Origin: Alterluteimonas quercicellularis
GTDB taxonomy: Bacteria > Pseudomonadota > Gammaproteobacteria > Xanthomonadales > Xanthomonadaceae
DNA length: 64,000 nt
Reading direction: 5' to 3'
Assembly: GCF_021191635.1 (NCBI RefSeq)
Contig: NZ_JAIWPR010000008.1
Span: 1-64,000, forward strand
In this document: positions 25,828 through 33,128 of the stretch, in pieces
How positions within the stretch are numbered: position 1 is the first letter of the stretch
Layout: every line of letters begins with the position of its first letter
The notes under the pieces: model-generated
Database searches by the model: none
What the model was told of the DNA's origin: nothing
Seen by the model: the letters and a program-made list of their open reading frames with translations, nothing else
Translations under genes and position numbers: made by a program

Positions 25828-26546
25828 CGCCCCTCGACGCCGAACTGCTGCTGGCGGCCGGCATCGTGGCCTTCTACCTGTTCGACTCGGCCCGGCTGCT
25901 GCATGTCGACGAGCTGCTGGTCGAATCGCGCGGCCGGGGATGGCGCGTCCGCCTCGGTTCGCGGCTGGAGCTGCGCGGGCGCTTCGTCTGGCTGCCCAAC
26001 GCGCTGCTGCCCGCTCGCACCGCGCTGCCGGCCAGCTGGCTCGCGGCTACGGCAGGCGATGGCGACGACCCAGAGGCCCTGCGGCGGTTCGCCCACAGCC
26101 TTTGGCCGGTGCGTGCCGGCTGCATCGTCGCCGGCGCGCTGGTGCTGGCGGCCATCCCGGCGCTGCTGCTGGCCGCGCACGATCCCGTCTGGCTGCTCGC
26201 GACGCTGGTCGCCGCCCTGCTGGTCACCGCCGCCATGCTGGCGGTCGTGTTCCGGCAGCGGGCCGCACTGCGGCTCGACCGCCGGAAGTTCCTGGCGCTG
26301 GCCGCCGAATCCCTGCTCTGTCCGCCCTGCGCGCCCAACCTCTACCGCAAGCTCTGCGGCCTGCGCGGCTTCCGCGGCGACCCGGTCGCGTTCGCCGCCC
26401 GCCACCTGGCGGCGCGCGAACGCGAGCGGTTGCGCGACGACATCGACGCACGCATCGCCCTGTTCGATGCCGCCGACGAGGGCGCGGGCGGCGCGGTCGC
26501 CGACATCCGCCGCGCGCAGGCGCGCATCCGCGAGGCCCTGGCATGA
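25824..26546 (+). CDS. Membrane protein in DUF2167 operon
   Basis: A 240-aa integral membrane protein that I do not recognise by name. Hydrophobic segments lie near residues 5-25 (AELLLAAGIVAFYLFDSARLL) and 100-145 (two segments around IVAGALVLAAIPALLLAAHD), and the C-terminal third is cytosolic and charged (RHLAARERERLRDDIDARIALF), containing LLCPPCAPNLYRKLC with a CPPC-type cysteine cluster. The GTG start overlaps the DUF2167 stop and its own stop overlaps the J-like gene start, so all three are translationally coupled. Confidence 0.75.
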   Translation: MTPLDAELLLAAGIVAFYLFDSARLLHVDELLVESRGRGWRVRLGSRLELRGRFVWLPNALLPARTALPASWLAATAGDGDDPEALRRFAHSLWPVRAGCIVAGALVLAAIPALLLAAHDPVWLLATLVAALLVTAAMLAVVFRQRAALRLDRRKFLALAAESLLCPPCAPNLYRKLCGLRGFRGDPVAFAARHLAARERERLRDDIDARIALFDAADEGAGGAVADIRRAQARIREALA

Positions 26547-26872
26547 GCTGGCTGCTGCTGGGCGTGATCGCCTCCGGGTTCGCGATCGGCTACCTGGTGG
26601 TCAACGCCTTCCTGTCGCCGCCGCGGGCGGCGCCGCGGGAAGACCCGCAGCCCGGCAACGGCAACGCGCCGGCGCGGCACTGGACCGAAGTCCTCGGCGT
26701 GCCGGCGAGCGCCGATGCGACCCAGCTCTCCGCCGCGTACCGGCGCGCGATCGAGCAGTACCGCCCCGACAAGGCCGACGCCCTCGCGCCCGAGCAGCAG
26801 GCGATCGCGCGGCAGCGCACCGCCGAGATCGAAGCCGCCTACCTGGAAGCGATGCGCGGCCTGGGGCGCTGA
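26543..26872 (+). CDS. Degenerate J-domain membrane protein
   Basis: A 109-aa protein with an N-terminal membrane anchor (LLLGVIASGFAIGYLVVNAF) and a C-terminal J-like domain: WTEVLGVPASADATQLSAAYRRAIEQYRPDKADALAPE, then RTAEIEAAYLEAM. This is the DnaJ helix II-loop-helix III pattern, but the invariant HPD is RPD here. HPD is needed to stimulate Hsp70, so the protein either no longer does so or works differently. It closes the DUF2167 operon and is followed by a bidirectional hairpin. Confidence 0.8.
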   Translation: MSWLLLGVIASGFAIGYLVVNAFLSPPRAAPREDPQPGNGNAPARHWTEVLGVPASADATQLSAAYRRAIEQYRPDKADALAPEQQAIARQRTAEIEAAYLEAMRGLGR

Positions 26873-26878
26873 GCCGTA

Positions 26879-26896
26879 CCCCCGCGCGATCGGGGG
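26879..26896. terminator. Hairpin between convergent genes
   Basis: CCCCCG-CGCGAT-CGGGGG, a 6-bp GC stem, sits 6 bases after the J-like gene stop and just before the stop of the convergent gene; it can serve both transcripts, though no T-tract follows. Confidence 0.5.
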
Positions 26897-26899
26897 CGA

Positions 26900-27400
26900 T
26901 CAACCGCCATAGGCCCAGGCCTGCGATTCGCCGCCGTGGCTCCGGATCCGCCAGAACGCGCGCGAGAGTTCCTCGCTGGAGCGCGAGCGCGCGATCAGGC
27001 GCTCGCCCACCTTGGCGGTGCTGGTCACCTCCACCGTGGCGCGCCGGCGGTCGGGCGAGATCCGGATCGAGCGGATGTCGTAGGCGACGTCGATCGAGAG
27101 CAGGCCGCGCGACCGCTCGGCCACGACGTCCATCAGCCGCATCGTCTCCTTGAGCTGCTCGCAGGCGGCCGCCTTGTCCATCGTCGAGCGCTCCGACGCG
27201 CCGCCCACGCGCGCCACGACGCGAAGGCTGAAATCCTCCGCCATCGAACCGCACAGCGCCTGCTCGTCCGATCCGCGGTACGCCTGCAACTGGTCGGCGT
27301 AGTAGGCCCGGACATCGGCCTCCGAGAGCGTCCTGCCGTGGTCGTAGGCCACCGCGCCCGCGATGCACAGCACCAGCAACACCAACAGCTTCTTGATCAT
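26900..27400 (-). CDS. Exported or membrane-anchored hypothetical protein
   Basis: A 166-aa protein beginning MIKKLLVLLVLCIAGAVAYDHGR, an uncleaved anchor or signal. The remainder, with SEADVRAYYADQLQAYRGSDEQALCGSMAEDFSL and a beta-rich C-terminus (IRISPDRRRATVEVTSTAKVGERLIARSRS), looks like an NTF2-like alpha+beta fold with two cysteines (CGSMAEDF and AACEQL) that could pair. ATG 27400 has GGGAG upstream and begins the hydrophobic segment. Role unknown. Confidence 0.72.
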   Translation of the reverse strand: MIKKLLVLLVLCIAGAVAYDHGRTLSEADVRAYYADQLQAYRGSDEQALCGSMAEDFSLRVVARVGGASERSTMDKAAACEQLKETMRLMDVVAERSRGLLSIDVAYDIRSIRISPDRRRATVEVTSTAKVGERLIARSRSSEELSRAFWRIRSHGGESQAWAYGG

Positions 27401-27671
27401 CCCGGCTCCCCCTGAGCGTCGAGATCGTTTCCCCTGCGGCCTGCCAGCGCCGGCCGCACACGAACCGGGCATCCGCGATGCCCCGGACGCATCGTAGCGG
27501 AGCGGACGCGGGGTGTCCCCTGGGGCGAAGGGATCGCGCGGACCTTGCCCCGGAACTCCGAGCCGGGATGGGCCCGACCGCCTTTCCGACCGCCACCTAG
27601 GGTCCGCCAGAGCTTATGTGACGGGATCGAGCACCGAATAATCCGGCAACGATCCGCGATGGAGTGCGCTC

Positions 27672-28136
27672 ATGAAACCGATTGCCCGTCGTCCCCGGCG
27701 CTTCCGCCGTCGTGCCGTCGTGCTCGTCGCGGCCTCTCTCCTCACCGCATCGGCGCACGCCGAAACCACCTTCTCGCAACGCGGCAAGGCCTGTCCGGTC
27801 GGCTTCGGCTGCATCTACGACACGTACATCGGCTCCTGGGATCCGCGCTCCTTCAGCCAGGGCATCGACATCCCGGCCGGCGACTCCAGCTGGTACCAGC
27901 TGCCCTACGAACTCCCCAACAACACCAACCAGGTGCGCAACCGAAACGCCACGACGCGCCGGTCGGTCGTCATCCGGAACCGGGAAGGCCGGTGCCTGGC
28001 GCTGCGCTACGACGATCGCACCTGGGTGGGCGTGGGCGGCGTGTTCTCCGCCCACTCCATGAAGGCGACCACCGTGAGCCGGGCGAGCGGAAGCACCGCC
28101 AACGTCAGCGGCTGCACGTCGACACGGTGGCTCTAG
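27672..28136 (+). CDS. Secreted cysteine-containing protein, copy 1
   Basis: A 154-aa exported protein: an Arg-rich signal peptide ending SAHA (about residue 30), then a mature domain with CPVGFGCIYDTYIGSW, FSQGIDIPAGDSSWYQLPYEL, VRNRNATTRRSVVIRN, CLALRYDDRTWV and a terminal GCTSTRWL. Four cysteines could form two disulfides. CPxGxxCxY followed by an N-rich VRN..T block recalls the secreted peptidase inhibitor I36 / beta-gamma-crystallin-like group, but this is a tentative match. It is the first of a tandem duplicate. Confidence 0.72.
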   Translation: MKPIARRPRRFRRRAVVLVAASLLTASAHAETTFSQRGKACPVGFGCIYDTYIGSWDPRSFSQGIDIPAGDSSWYQLPYELPNNTNQVRNRNATTRRSVVIRNREGRCLALRYDDRTWVGVGGVFSAHSMKATTVSRASGSTANVSGCTSTRWL

Positions 28137-28172
28137 CCGCCCGCATCCGCCCCTGTGCAACGGAGGACTCGA

Positions 28173-28631
28173 ATGGACATCTCACGCCTCAATGTCTGTC
28201 TGCTCGGCGGCCTGATCGCCGCGGCTTTCGCGCTGCCGCAAGCCGCGCAAGCCACGAGCAGCATCGGCAACCGCAATAAGGACTGCCCGGTCGGATACGG
28301 CTGCATCTACGGCCCCGACTCGCGCGGCTGGTTCACCCAGGGGCTCGACATCGCGGCGGGCAACCCGAACTTCGTGGCGCTGCCCTATGTGTTTTCCGGC
28401 AATGCACGACAGGTCCGCAACCGGAATGCCACGACACGCCGATCCGTCGTGCTTTCGGACATCAACACTCACTGCGTCGCGCTGCGCTACGACAGCCGCA
28501 CCTGGGTGAACGTCCCGTCGCGCGCCGGCGGGAGCGGATTCACCGCGCAGTCGATGGGCCTGACGACCATCAGCCGCGCGCCCGGCAGCACGACCAACAT
28601 CGCGGGCTGCAGGACCACGCGCTGGATCTGA
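28173..28631 (+). CDS. Secreted cysteine-containing protein, copy 2
   Basis: A 152-aa paralogue of the preceding gene. The signal peptide ends AAQA, and the mature part repeats the same blocks: CPVGYGCIYGPDSRGWFTQGLDIAAG, VRNRNATTRRSVVLSD, CVALRYDSRTWVN and GCRTTRWI. VRNRNATTRRSVV is identical in both copies while the rest has diverged, so the duplication is not recent. GGAGG lies 7 bases before ATG 28173; an upstream in-frame start at 28155 is less likely. Secreted inhibitor or small binding protein are the leading guesses. Confidence 0.74.
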   Translation: MDISRLNVCLLGGLIAAAFALPQAAQATSSIGNRNKDCPVGYGCIYGPDSRGWFTQGLDIAAGNPNFVALPYVFSGNARQVRNRNATTRRSVVLSDINTHCVALRYDSRTWVNVPSRAGGSGFTAQSMGLTTISRAPGSTTNIAGCRTTRWI

Positions 28632-28648
28632 ACGGCGACCGCAGCCGC

Positions 28649-29302
28649 ATGAGTCCCCAGCGAGCGGCGAGCGGCAAGGCGCGCATGGTGGCCGTCGTCG
28701 CGCTCGCTTTGGCGGCGGGCGCCGCCGCATGGTTCCTCGCCCGCGACGGAGGAGAGACCGGTCCGGCGGATTCCGACATCGCGGCCAGCGCGCACGGAAG
28801 GGCAAGCGCCGCCGATACCGCAGCTCGATTTCCGGCAGCGGAACCGGCCGACAAGGACCCCACCACCGTCGGCGGCCGCCCGCGGCAGGCCGCGCCGGCC
28901 CGCGTCTCCGACGAGGAAGCCCTGGCCCTGCTCCTGCAGGAGGCCCTGGAGGATCCCGTGATGACCGGGCGATTCTCGCCCCGAGAGCTGCGCGCCGAAC
29001 TGTCCGCCGAAGCGCGGGACGACGCATGGCACACCCAGATCGCGCAGGATGTCGAGGCCCTGATGGGCGCGCTCGAACAGGATTTCGGAGACTCGCCGAC
29101 CATCTCGCACATCGACTGCCGGCAGACGCTGTGCGAAGTGCTGACGGTGACCCCGCAGGACCTGATCGACACGCCCGCGGACTGGACCGCATCGCTCCAG
29201 CGCCTGGGCGAGACCGACGACCCTCCGTTCGTCGCCTCGCACAACACCGCCAAGCGCCTGCCGGACGGGCGCCTGCTGTACATCACCTACCTCGTCAGGT
29301 AG
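28649..29302 (+). CDS. Membrane-anchored hypothetical protein
   Basis: A 217-aa protein with one N-terminal membrane helix (MVAVVALALAAGAAAWFLA), a disordered Ala/Pro/Asp-rich stretch (about 35-85) and a globular C-terminal domain: ALALLLQEALEDP, WHTQIAQDVEALMGALEQDF, ISHIDCRQTLCEVLTVTP and LLYITYLVR. The CRQTLCEV pair of cysteines four residues apart recurs in small exported gammaproteobacterial proteins of unknown function. It follows the secreted tandem pair by 17 bases and may share their transcript. Confidence 0.7.
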   Translation: MSPQRAASGKARMVAVVALALAAGAAAWFLARDGGETGPADSDIAASAHGRASAADTAARFPAAEPADKDPTTVGGRPRQAAPARVSDEEALALLLQEALEDPVMTGRFSPRELRAELSAEARDDAWHTQIAQDVEALMGALEQDFGDSPTISHIDCRQTLCEVLTVTPQDLIDTPADWTASLQRLGETDDPPFVASHNTAKRLPDGRLLYITYLVR

Positions 29303-29465
29303 AGCGCCCGAGGCCACGACGCTCTCCCGGTCGTCGAACACCCGATCAAGGCAGCCGTCGTAGGCGACGGCACGCCGGAGCAAGCGCACGACACCGTCCG
29401 GGTTTCCGGACGCATCGACATCGTCGCACCGGGTGACCTCGCCCTTGCCCTCTCTTCGGCCCCCT

Positions 29466-29888
29466 TCAGAGCGGAGGGTCGAAGCTCACTTGAACCCGGA
29501 CGCGCCCGTGCACCGGCCGGCACCCCGCCACGGCGGGCACATAGGTCCAACCGCGGGCGGTTTCCATGGCGGCGCGGTCGACCGCCCGCGAACGCGAACT
29601 CGCTTCGATCGAGACGTTGACCACCGTGCCGGCCGGATCGACGTCCACCACCAGCGGCACCACGCGTTCGGCGCCTTCCGGCATCCCGCCGGCCGGGAGA
29701 CGCGCCGGGCGTGCGGCCATCGAGTCGGCATCCGGCGCCGCCTCTCGATCCGGCTGGTCGCAGACGGCCGCAGGTCTTTCCACGGCGGCCGCTGCCTGCG
29801 CGAGTGAAGCGGAGCACACCATGCCCGCTCCTGCGACGATGCAGGCGGCCAGCAGGACGTCGCGCCCCTTCCTGTTCTTGCGTTCCAT
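29466..29888 (-). CDS. Exported protein with TonB C-terminal domain
   Basis: A 140-aa protein: a signal peptide (VLLAACIVAGAGMVCSASLAQA) and a C-terminal TonB_C-like domain (residues about 70-137), with VPLVVDVDPAGTVVNVSIEASSRSRAVDRAAMETARGWTYVPA and VRVQVSF. There is no Pro-rich spacer, so it cannot span the periplasm like true TonB; such small proteins are often found exported on their own. Cys43 and the Cys in AGCRP may form a disulfide. GGAGA precedes ATG 29888. Confidence 0.78.
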   Translation of the reverse strand: MERKNRKGRDVLLAACIVAGAGMVCSASLAQAAAAVERPAAVCDQPDREAAPDADSMAARPARLPAGGMPEGAERVVPLVVDVDPAGTVVNVSIEASSRSRAVDRAAMETARGWTYVPAVAGCRPVHGRVRVQVSFDPPL

Positions 29889-29931
29889 TTCAAGTTCTCC
29901 AGTGGTATGCCGGCGGTGGACGCCTGGGGGA

Positions 29932-29954
29932 GTCGCGCGCGAGCGCGCTCCTAC
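29932..29954. repeat. Single REP-like repeat
   Basis: One inverted-orientation copy (GTCGCGCGCGAGCGCGCTCC) between the aceE terminator and the TonB-C gene; no partner copy is close by. Confidence 0.7.
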
Positions 29955-30010
29955 AGGGCGGATTCCCGGACTGCGGATCCTCCCGCGCCCGCGAAGTGGG
30001 CAAGGCACGA

Positions 30011-30036
30011 AAAAGGCGGCCGACCGGCCGCCTTTT
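30011..30036 (-). terminator. Rho-independent terminator of aceE
   Basis: On the minus strand an 11-bp stem AAAAGGCGGCC / GGCCGCCTTTT with a 4-base loop is followed by a run of T, 33 bases after the aceE stop. A textbook intrinsic terminator. Confidence 0.88.
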
Positions 30037-30068
30037 CGATATCGCACGCCGACCGCGGATGCAGGGCC

Positions 30069-32762
30069 TCAAACCGTCAACGGGTTCGGCGCCTCCACCT
30101 CGATCTTGTACAGCTTGATCGCCCGCGAGACGTCCTTGGCGGTCATCTTGCCGTCCTTGGCCAGCGCGTCGATCGCGGCGTGGGCGATGTGGAAGCGGTC
30201 GACCTCGAAGAAGCGGCGCAGGTTGGCGCGGGTGTCGGAGCGGCCGAAGCCGTCGGTGCCGAGCACGGTGTACACGCCGGCCGGCACGAAGGCGCGGATC
30301 TGGTCGGGGATGGCGCGCACGTAGTCGGTGGCGGCGATGGCGGGGCCCTGGCGGCCTTCCAGCAGCTCGGTCACGTAGGGCTTGCGCGGCTTCCTGGCCT
30401 CGGGGTTGAGGCGGTTCCAGCGCTCGGCGTCGAAGCCGTCGCGGCGCAGCTCGTTGAAGCTGGGACAGGACCAGATGTCCGCCGTGACCCCGAAATCCTT
30501 GTCCAGCAGCTCGGCGGCGGCGATGGCCTCGCGCAGGATGGTGCCGCTGCCCAGCAGCTGCACGCGCAGCTCGCCCTTCTTCGGCTTGCCGGCGTCCTTG
30601 AGCAGGTACATGCCCTTGATGATCCCGTCCGCGGCGCCTTCCGGCATGTCCGGGTGCGGGTAGTTCTCGTTCATCAGGGTGATGTAGTAGTACTCGTCCA
30701 CCTGCTCTTCCAGCATGCGCTGCATGCCGTGCTGCAGGATCACCGCGACCTCGTAGCCGAAGGTGGGGTCGTAGCTGCGGCAGTTGGGCACGGCGCCGGC
30801 CAGCAGGTGGCTGTGGCCGTCCTCGTGCTGCAGGCCCTCGCCGTTGAGCGTGGTGCGTCCGGCGGTGGCGCCGAGCAGGAAGCCGCGGGCGCGCATGTCG
30901 GCGGCCTGCCAGGCGGAGTCGCCGATGCGCTGGAAGCCGAACATCGAGTAGAAGATGTAGAACGGCAGCATCTGCAGGTCGTTGGTGCTGTAGCTGGTGG
31001 CGGCGGCCATCCAGCTGGAGAACGCGCCGGCCTCGGTGATGCCTTCCTCCAGCACCTGGCCCGCGGCGTCCTCGCGGTAGTACATGAGCTGGTCGCGGTC
31101 GACCGGCTTGTACTTCTGGCCCTGCGGGGCGTAGATGCCGAGCTGGCGGAACATGCCCTCCATGCCGAAGGTGCGCGCCTCGTCGGCGACGATCGGCACC
31201 ACGCGCGGGGCGACCTGCTTGTCGCGCAGCACGATCCCCAGGGCCTGCACGAAGGCCATGGTGGTGCTGATGGAGCGCTCGCCGGTGGACTTGAGCAGGC
31301 GGTCGAACACCTCCAGCCTGGGTGCGGCGAGCGCCTGGCTGGCCTTGCGCCGGCGCTGCGGCAGGAAGCCGCCCAGCGCCTTGCGGCGCTCGCGCATGTA
31401 CTGCACTTCCTCGGACTGCTCGCCGGGGTGGTAGAACGGCACCTGGCCGTCCTTGAGCTGTTCGTCGGTGACCGGGATCTTGAAGCGGTCGCGGAAGGCG
31501 CGCACGGCGTCGTCGTCGAGCTTCTTGGTCTGGTGGGTGGGGTTGAGCGCCTCGCCGGCGCTGCCCATGCCGTAGCCCTTGACCGTCTTGGCGAGGATGA
31601 CGGTGGGCTGGCCCTTGGTCTTGGTCGCCAGGTCGTAGGCGGCGAAGACCTTGTGCGGGTCGTGGCCGCCGCGGTTGAGGCGCCAGATGTCCTCGTCGGA
31701 GAGGTTGGCGACGAGGTTGGCGGTCTCCGGGTACTTGCCGAAGAAGTGCTCGCGCGTGTAGGCGCCGCCGAAGGCCTTGCAGTTCTGGTACTCGCCGTCG
31801 ACGGTCTCCATCATCAGGCGCTTGAGCATGCCGTCCTTGTCCTTGGCCAGCAGCGGGTCCCAGTAGCTGCCCCAGACCAGCTTGACCACGTTCCAGCCGG
31901 CGCCGCGGAAGCTGCCTTCCAGCTCCTGGATGATCTTGCCGTTGCCGCGGACCGGGCCGTCCAGGCGCTGCAGGTTGCAGTTGATGACGAAGACCAGGTT
32001 GTCCAGGCCTTCGCGGCCGGCCACGGAGATCGCGCCCAGGCTCTCGGGCTCGTCGGTCTCGCCGTCGCCCAGGAAGCACCAGACCTTGCGGTCGGACTTG
32101 GGCATCAGGCCGCGGGCTTCCAGGTACTTCCAGTTGCGCGCCTGGTAGATGGCGGCGATCGGGCCCAGGCCCATGGAGACGGTGGGCGTCTGCCAGTAGT
32201 CGGGCATCAGCCAGGGATGCGGGTAGGAACTGATGCCGCGGCCGTCGACTTCCATGCGGAAGTGGTCGAGCTGGGACTCGTCGAACCGGCCTTCGAGGAA
32301 GGAGCGGGCGTAGATGCCGGGGGAGCTGTGGCCCTGCACGTACAGCAGGTCGCCGGGGCCGTCGCCCTCGGGGCCGCGCCAGAAGTGGTTGAAGCCCACG
32401 TCGTACAGGGTGGCGGAGCTGGCGAAGCTGGCGATGTGGCCGCCCAGGTCGCCGGGCTTGCGGTTGGCGCGCACCACCATGGCCATCGCGTTCCAGCGGA
32501 TGATGGAGCGGATGCGCCATTCCAGGTCGGCGTTGCCGGGCATCCGCGGCTCGAGGTGCGGCGGGATGGTGTTGATGTACTCGGTGGTGGGCGAGAACGG
32601 CAGGTGGGCGCCCGCGCGGCGGGTCAGCTCGACCATGTCCTCCAGCAGCTGGTGCGCCCGCTCCGGGCCGTCGGCGTCGATGACGGCCTTGAGCGACTCC
32701 ACCCACTCGCGGGTCTCGGCGGGATCGGGGTCGTTCTGCAGCAGGTCGGTCAACCAGTTCAT
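30069..32762 (-). CDS. aceE: Pyruvate dehydrogenase E1 component (homodimeric)
   Basis: An 897-aa thiamine-diphosphate enzyme that decarboxylates pyruvate and passes the acetyl group to lipoyl-E2 in the pyruvate dehydrogenase complex. Length is standard for the proteobacterial homodimeric E1. The N-terminus carries FSPTTEYINTIPPHLEPRMPG, then HIASFASSATLYDVGFNHFWRG; the ThDP motif GDGETDEPES ends in FVINCNLQRLDGPVRGNGKI; later blocks are DEARTFGMEGMFRQLGIY and AGRTTLNGEGLQHEDGHS. It is transcribed alone here: E2 and E3 genes are not in the window. A TAGAAT box lies about 64 bases upstream and an intrinsic terminator follows. Confidence 0.98.
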   Translation of the reverse strand: MNWLTDLLQNDPDPAETREWVESLKAVIDADGPERAHQLLEDMVELTRRAGAHLPFSPTTEYINTIPPHLEPRMPGNADLEWRIRSIIRWNAMAMVVRANRKPGDLGGHIASFASSATLYDVGFNHFWRGPEGDGPGDLLYVQGHSSPGIYARSFLEGRFDESQLDHFRMEVDGRGISSYPHPWLMPDYWQTPTVSMGLGPIAAIYQARNWKYLEARGLMPKSDRKVWCFLGDGETDEPESLGAISVAGREGLDNLVFVINCNLQRLDGPVRGNGKIIQELEGSFRGAGWNVVKLVWGSYWDPLLAKDKDGMLKRLMMETVDGEYQNCKAFGGAYTREHFFGKYPETANLVANLSDEDIWRLNRGGHDPHKVFAAYDLATKTKGQPTVILAKTVKGYGMGSAGEALNPTHQTKKLDDDAVRAFRDRFKIPVTDEQLKDGQVPFYHPGEQSEEVQYMRERRKALGGFLPQRRRKASQALAAPRLEVFDRLLKSTGERSISTTMAFVQALGIVLRDKQVAPRVVPIVADEARTFGMEGMFRQLGIYAPQGQKYKPVDRDQLMYYREDAAGQVLEEGITEAGAFSSWMAAATSYSTNDLQMLPFYIFYSMFGFQRIGDSAWQAADMRARGFLLGATAGRTTLNGEGLQHEDGHSHLLAGAVPNCRSYDPTFGYEVAVILQHGMQRMLEEQVDEYYYITLMNENYPHPDMPEGAADGIIKGMYLLKDAGKPKKGELRVQLLGSGTILREAIAAAELLDKDFGVTADIWSCPSFNELRRDGFDAERWNRLNPEARKPRKPYVTELLEGRQGPAIAATDYVRAIPDQIRAFVPAGVYTVLGTDGFGRSDTRANLRRFFEVDRFHIAHAAIDALAKDGKMTAKDVSRAIKLYKIEVEAPNPLTV

Positions 32763-33128
32763 CGTCTAGGGGCTCCGCGGGCGGCCGCGCGGCCGCGCCA
32801 ATTCGTCGGGGATCGTGGACCCCCGATTCTAGCAGGCGCCCCGGTCGGCGGCCCCTCGCGCCGGGGCCCGGAAACCCCATGCGCAGCAGTACGTTGGAGG
32901 CGGCGTCCGGCCCCTCGACGGGACGACCGCGGCAGGTGCGCCGGGCGGTCTTGACGCCGCCGTCACGCCGCCCGACCATGATTCGGCGGTTTGCAAGCAC
33001 GGCGCGGAGGGGATTCCGCGCCGCCGACCGCCCGAGCGATGGGCGATCATCGCGCCGAACCGGGGGAAAGGGCCGCAGGATGCCGGCGTCCGGAGCCTTC
33101 CGTCGTCGCCACCGACCGCCCCCGCCGC
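32763..33128. other. Divergent intergenic region aceE / kinase
   Basis: TAGAAT on the minus strand at 32831-32826 is a likely -10 box for aceE, giving a leader of about 55 bases. A palindromic GCGGCCGCGCGGCCGC sits in that leader. Part of the right-hand half could instead be N-terminal coding sequence of the kinase if an upstream start is used. No gene is seen. Confidence 0.45.

Noticed and set aside
30069-32954. Long plus-strand frame opposite aceE
   Set aside because: It is the mirror of a fully recognisable aceE gene and shows no family features of its own.
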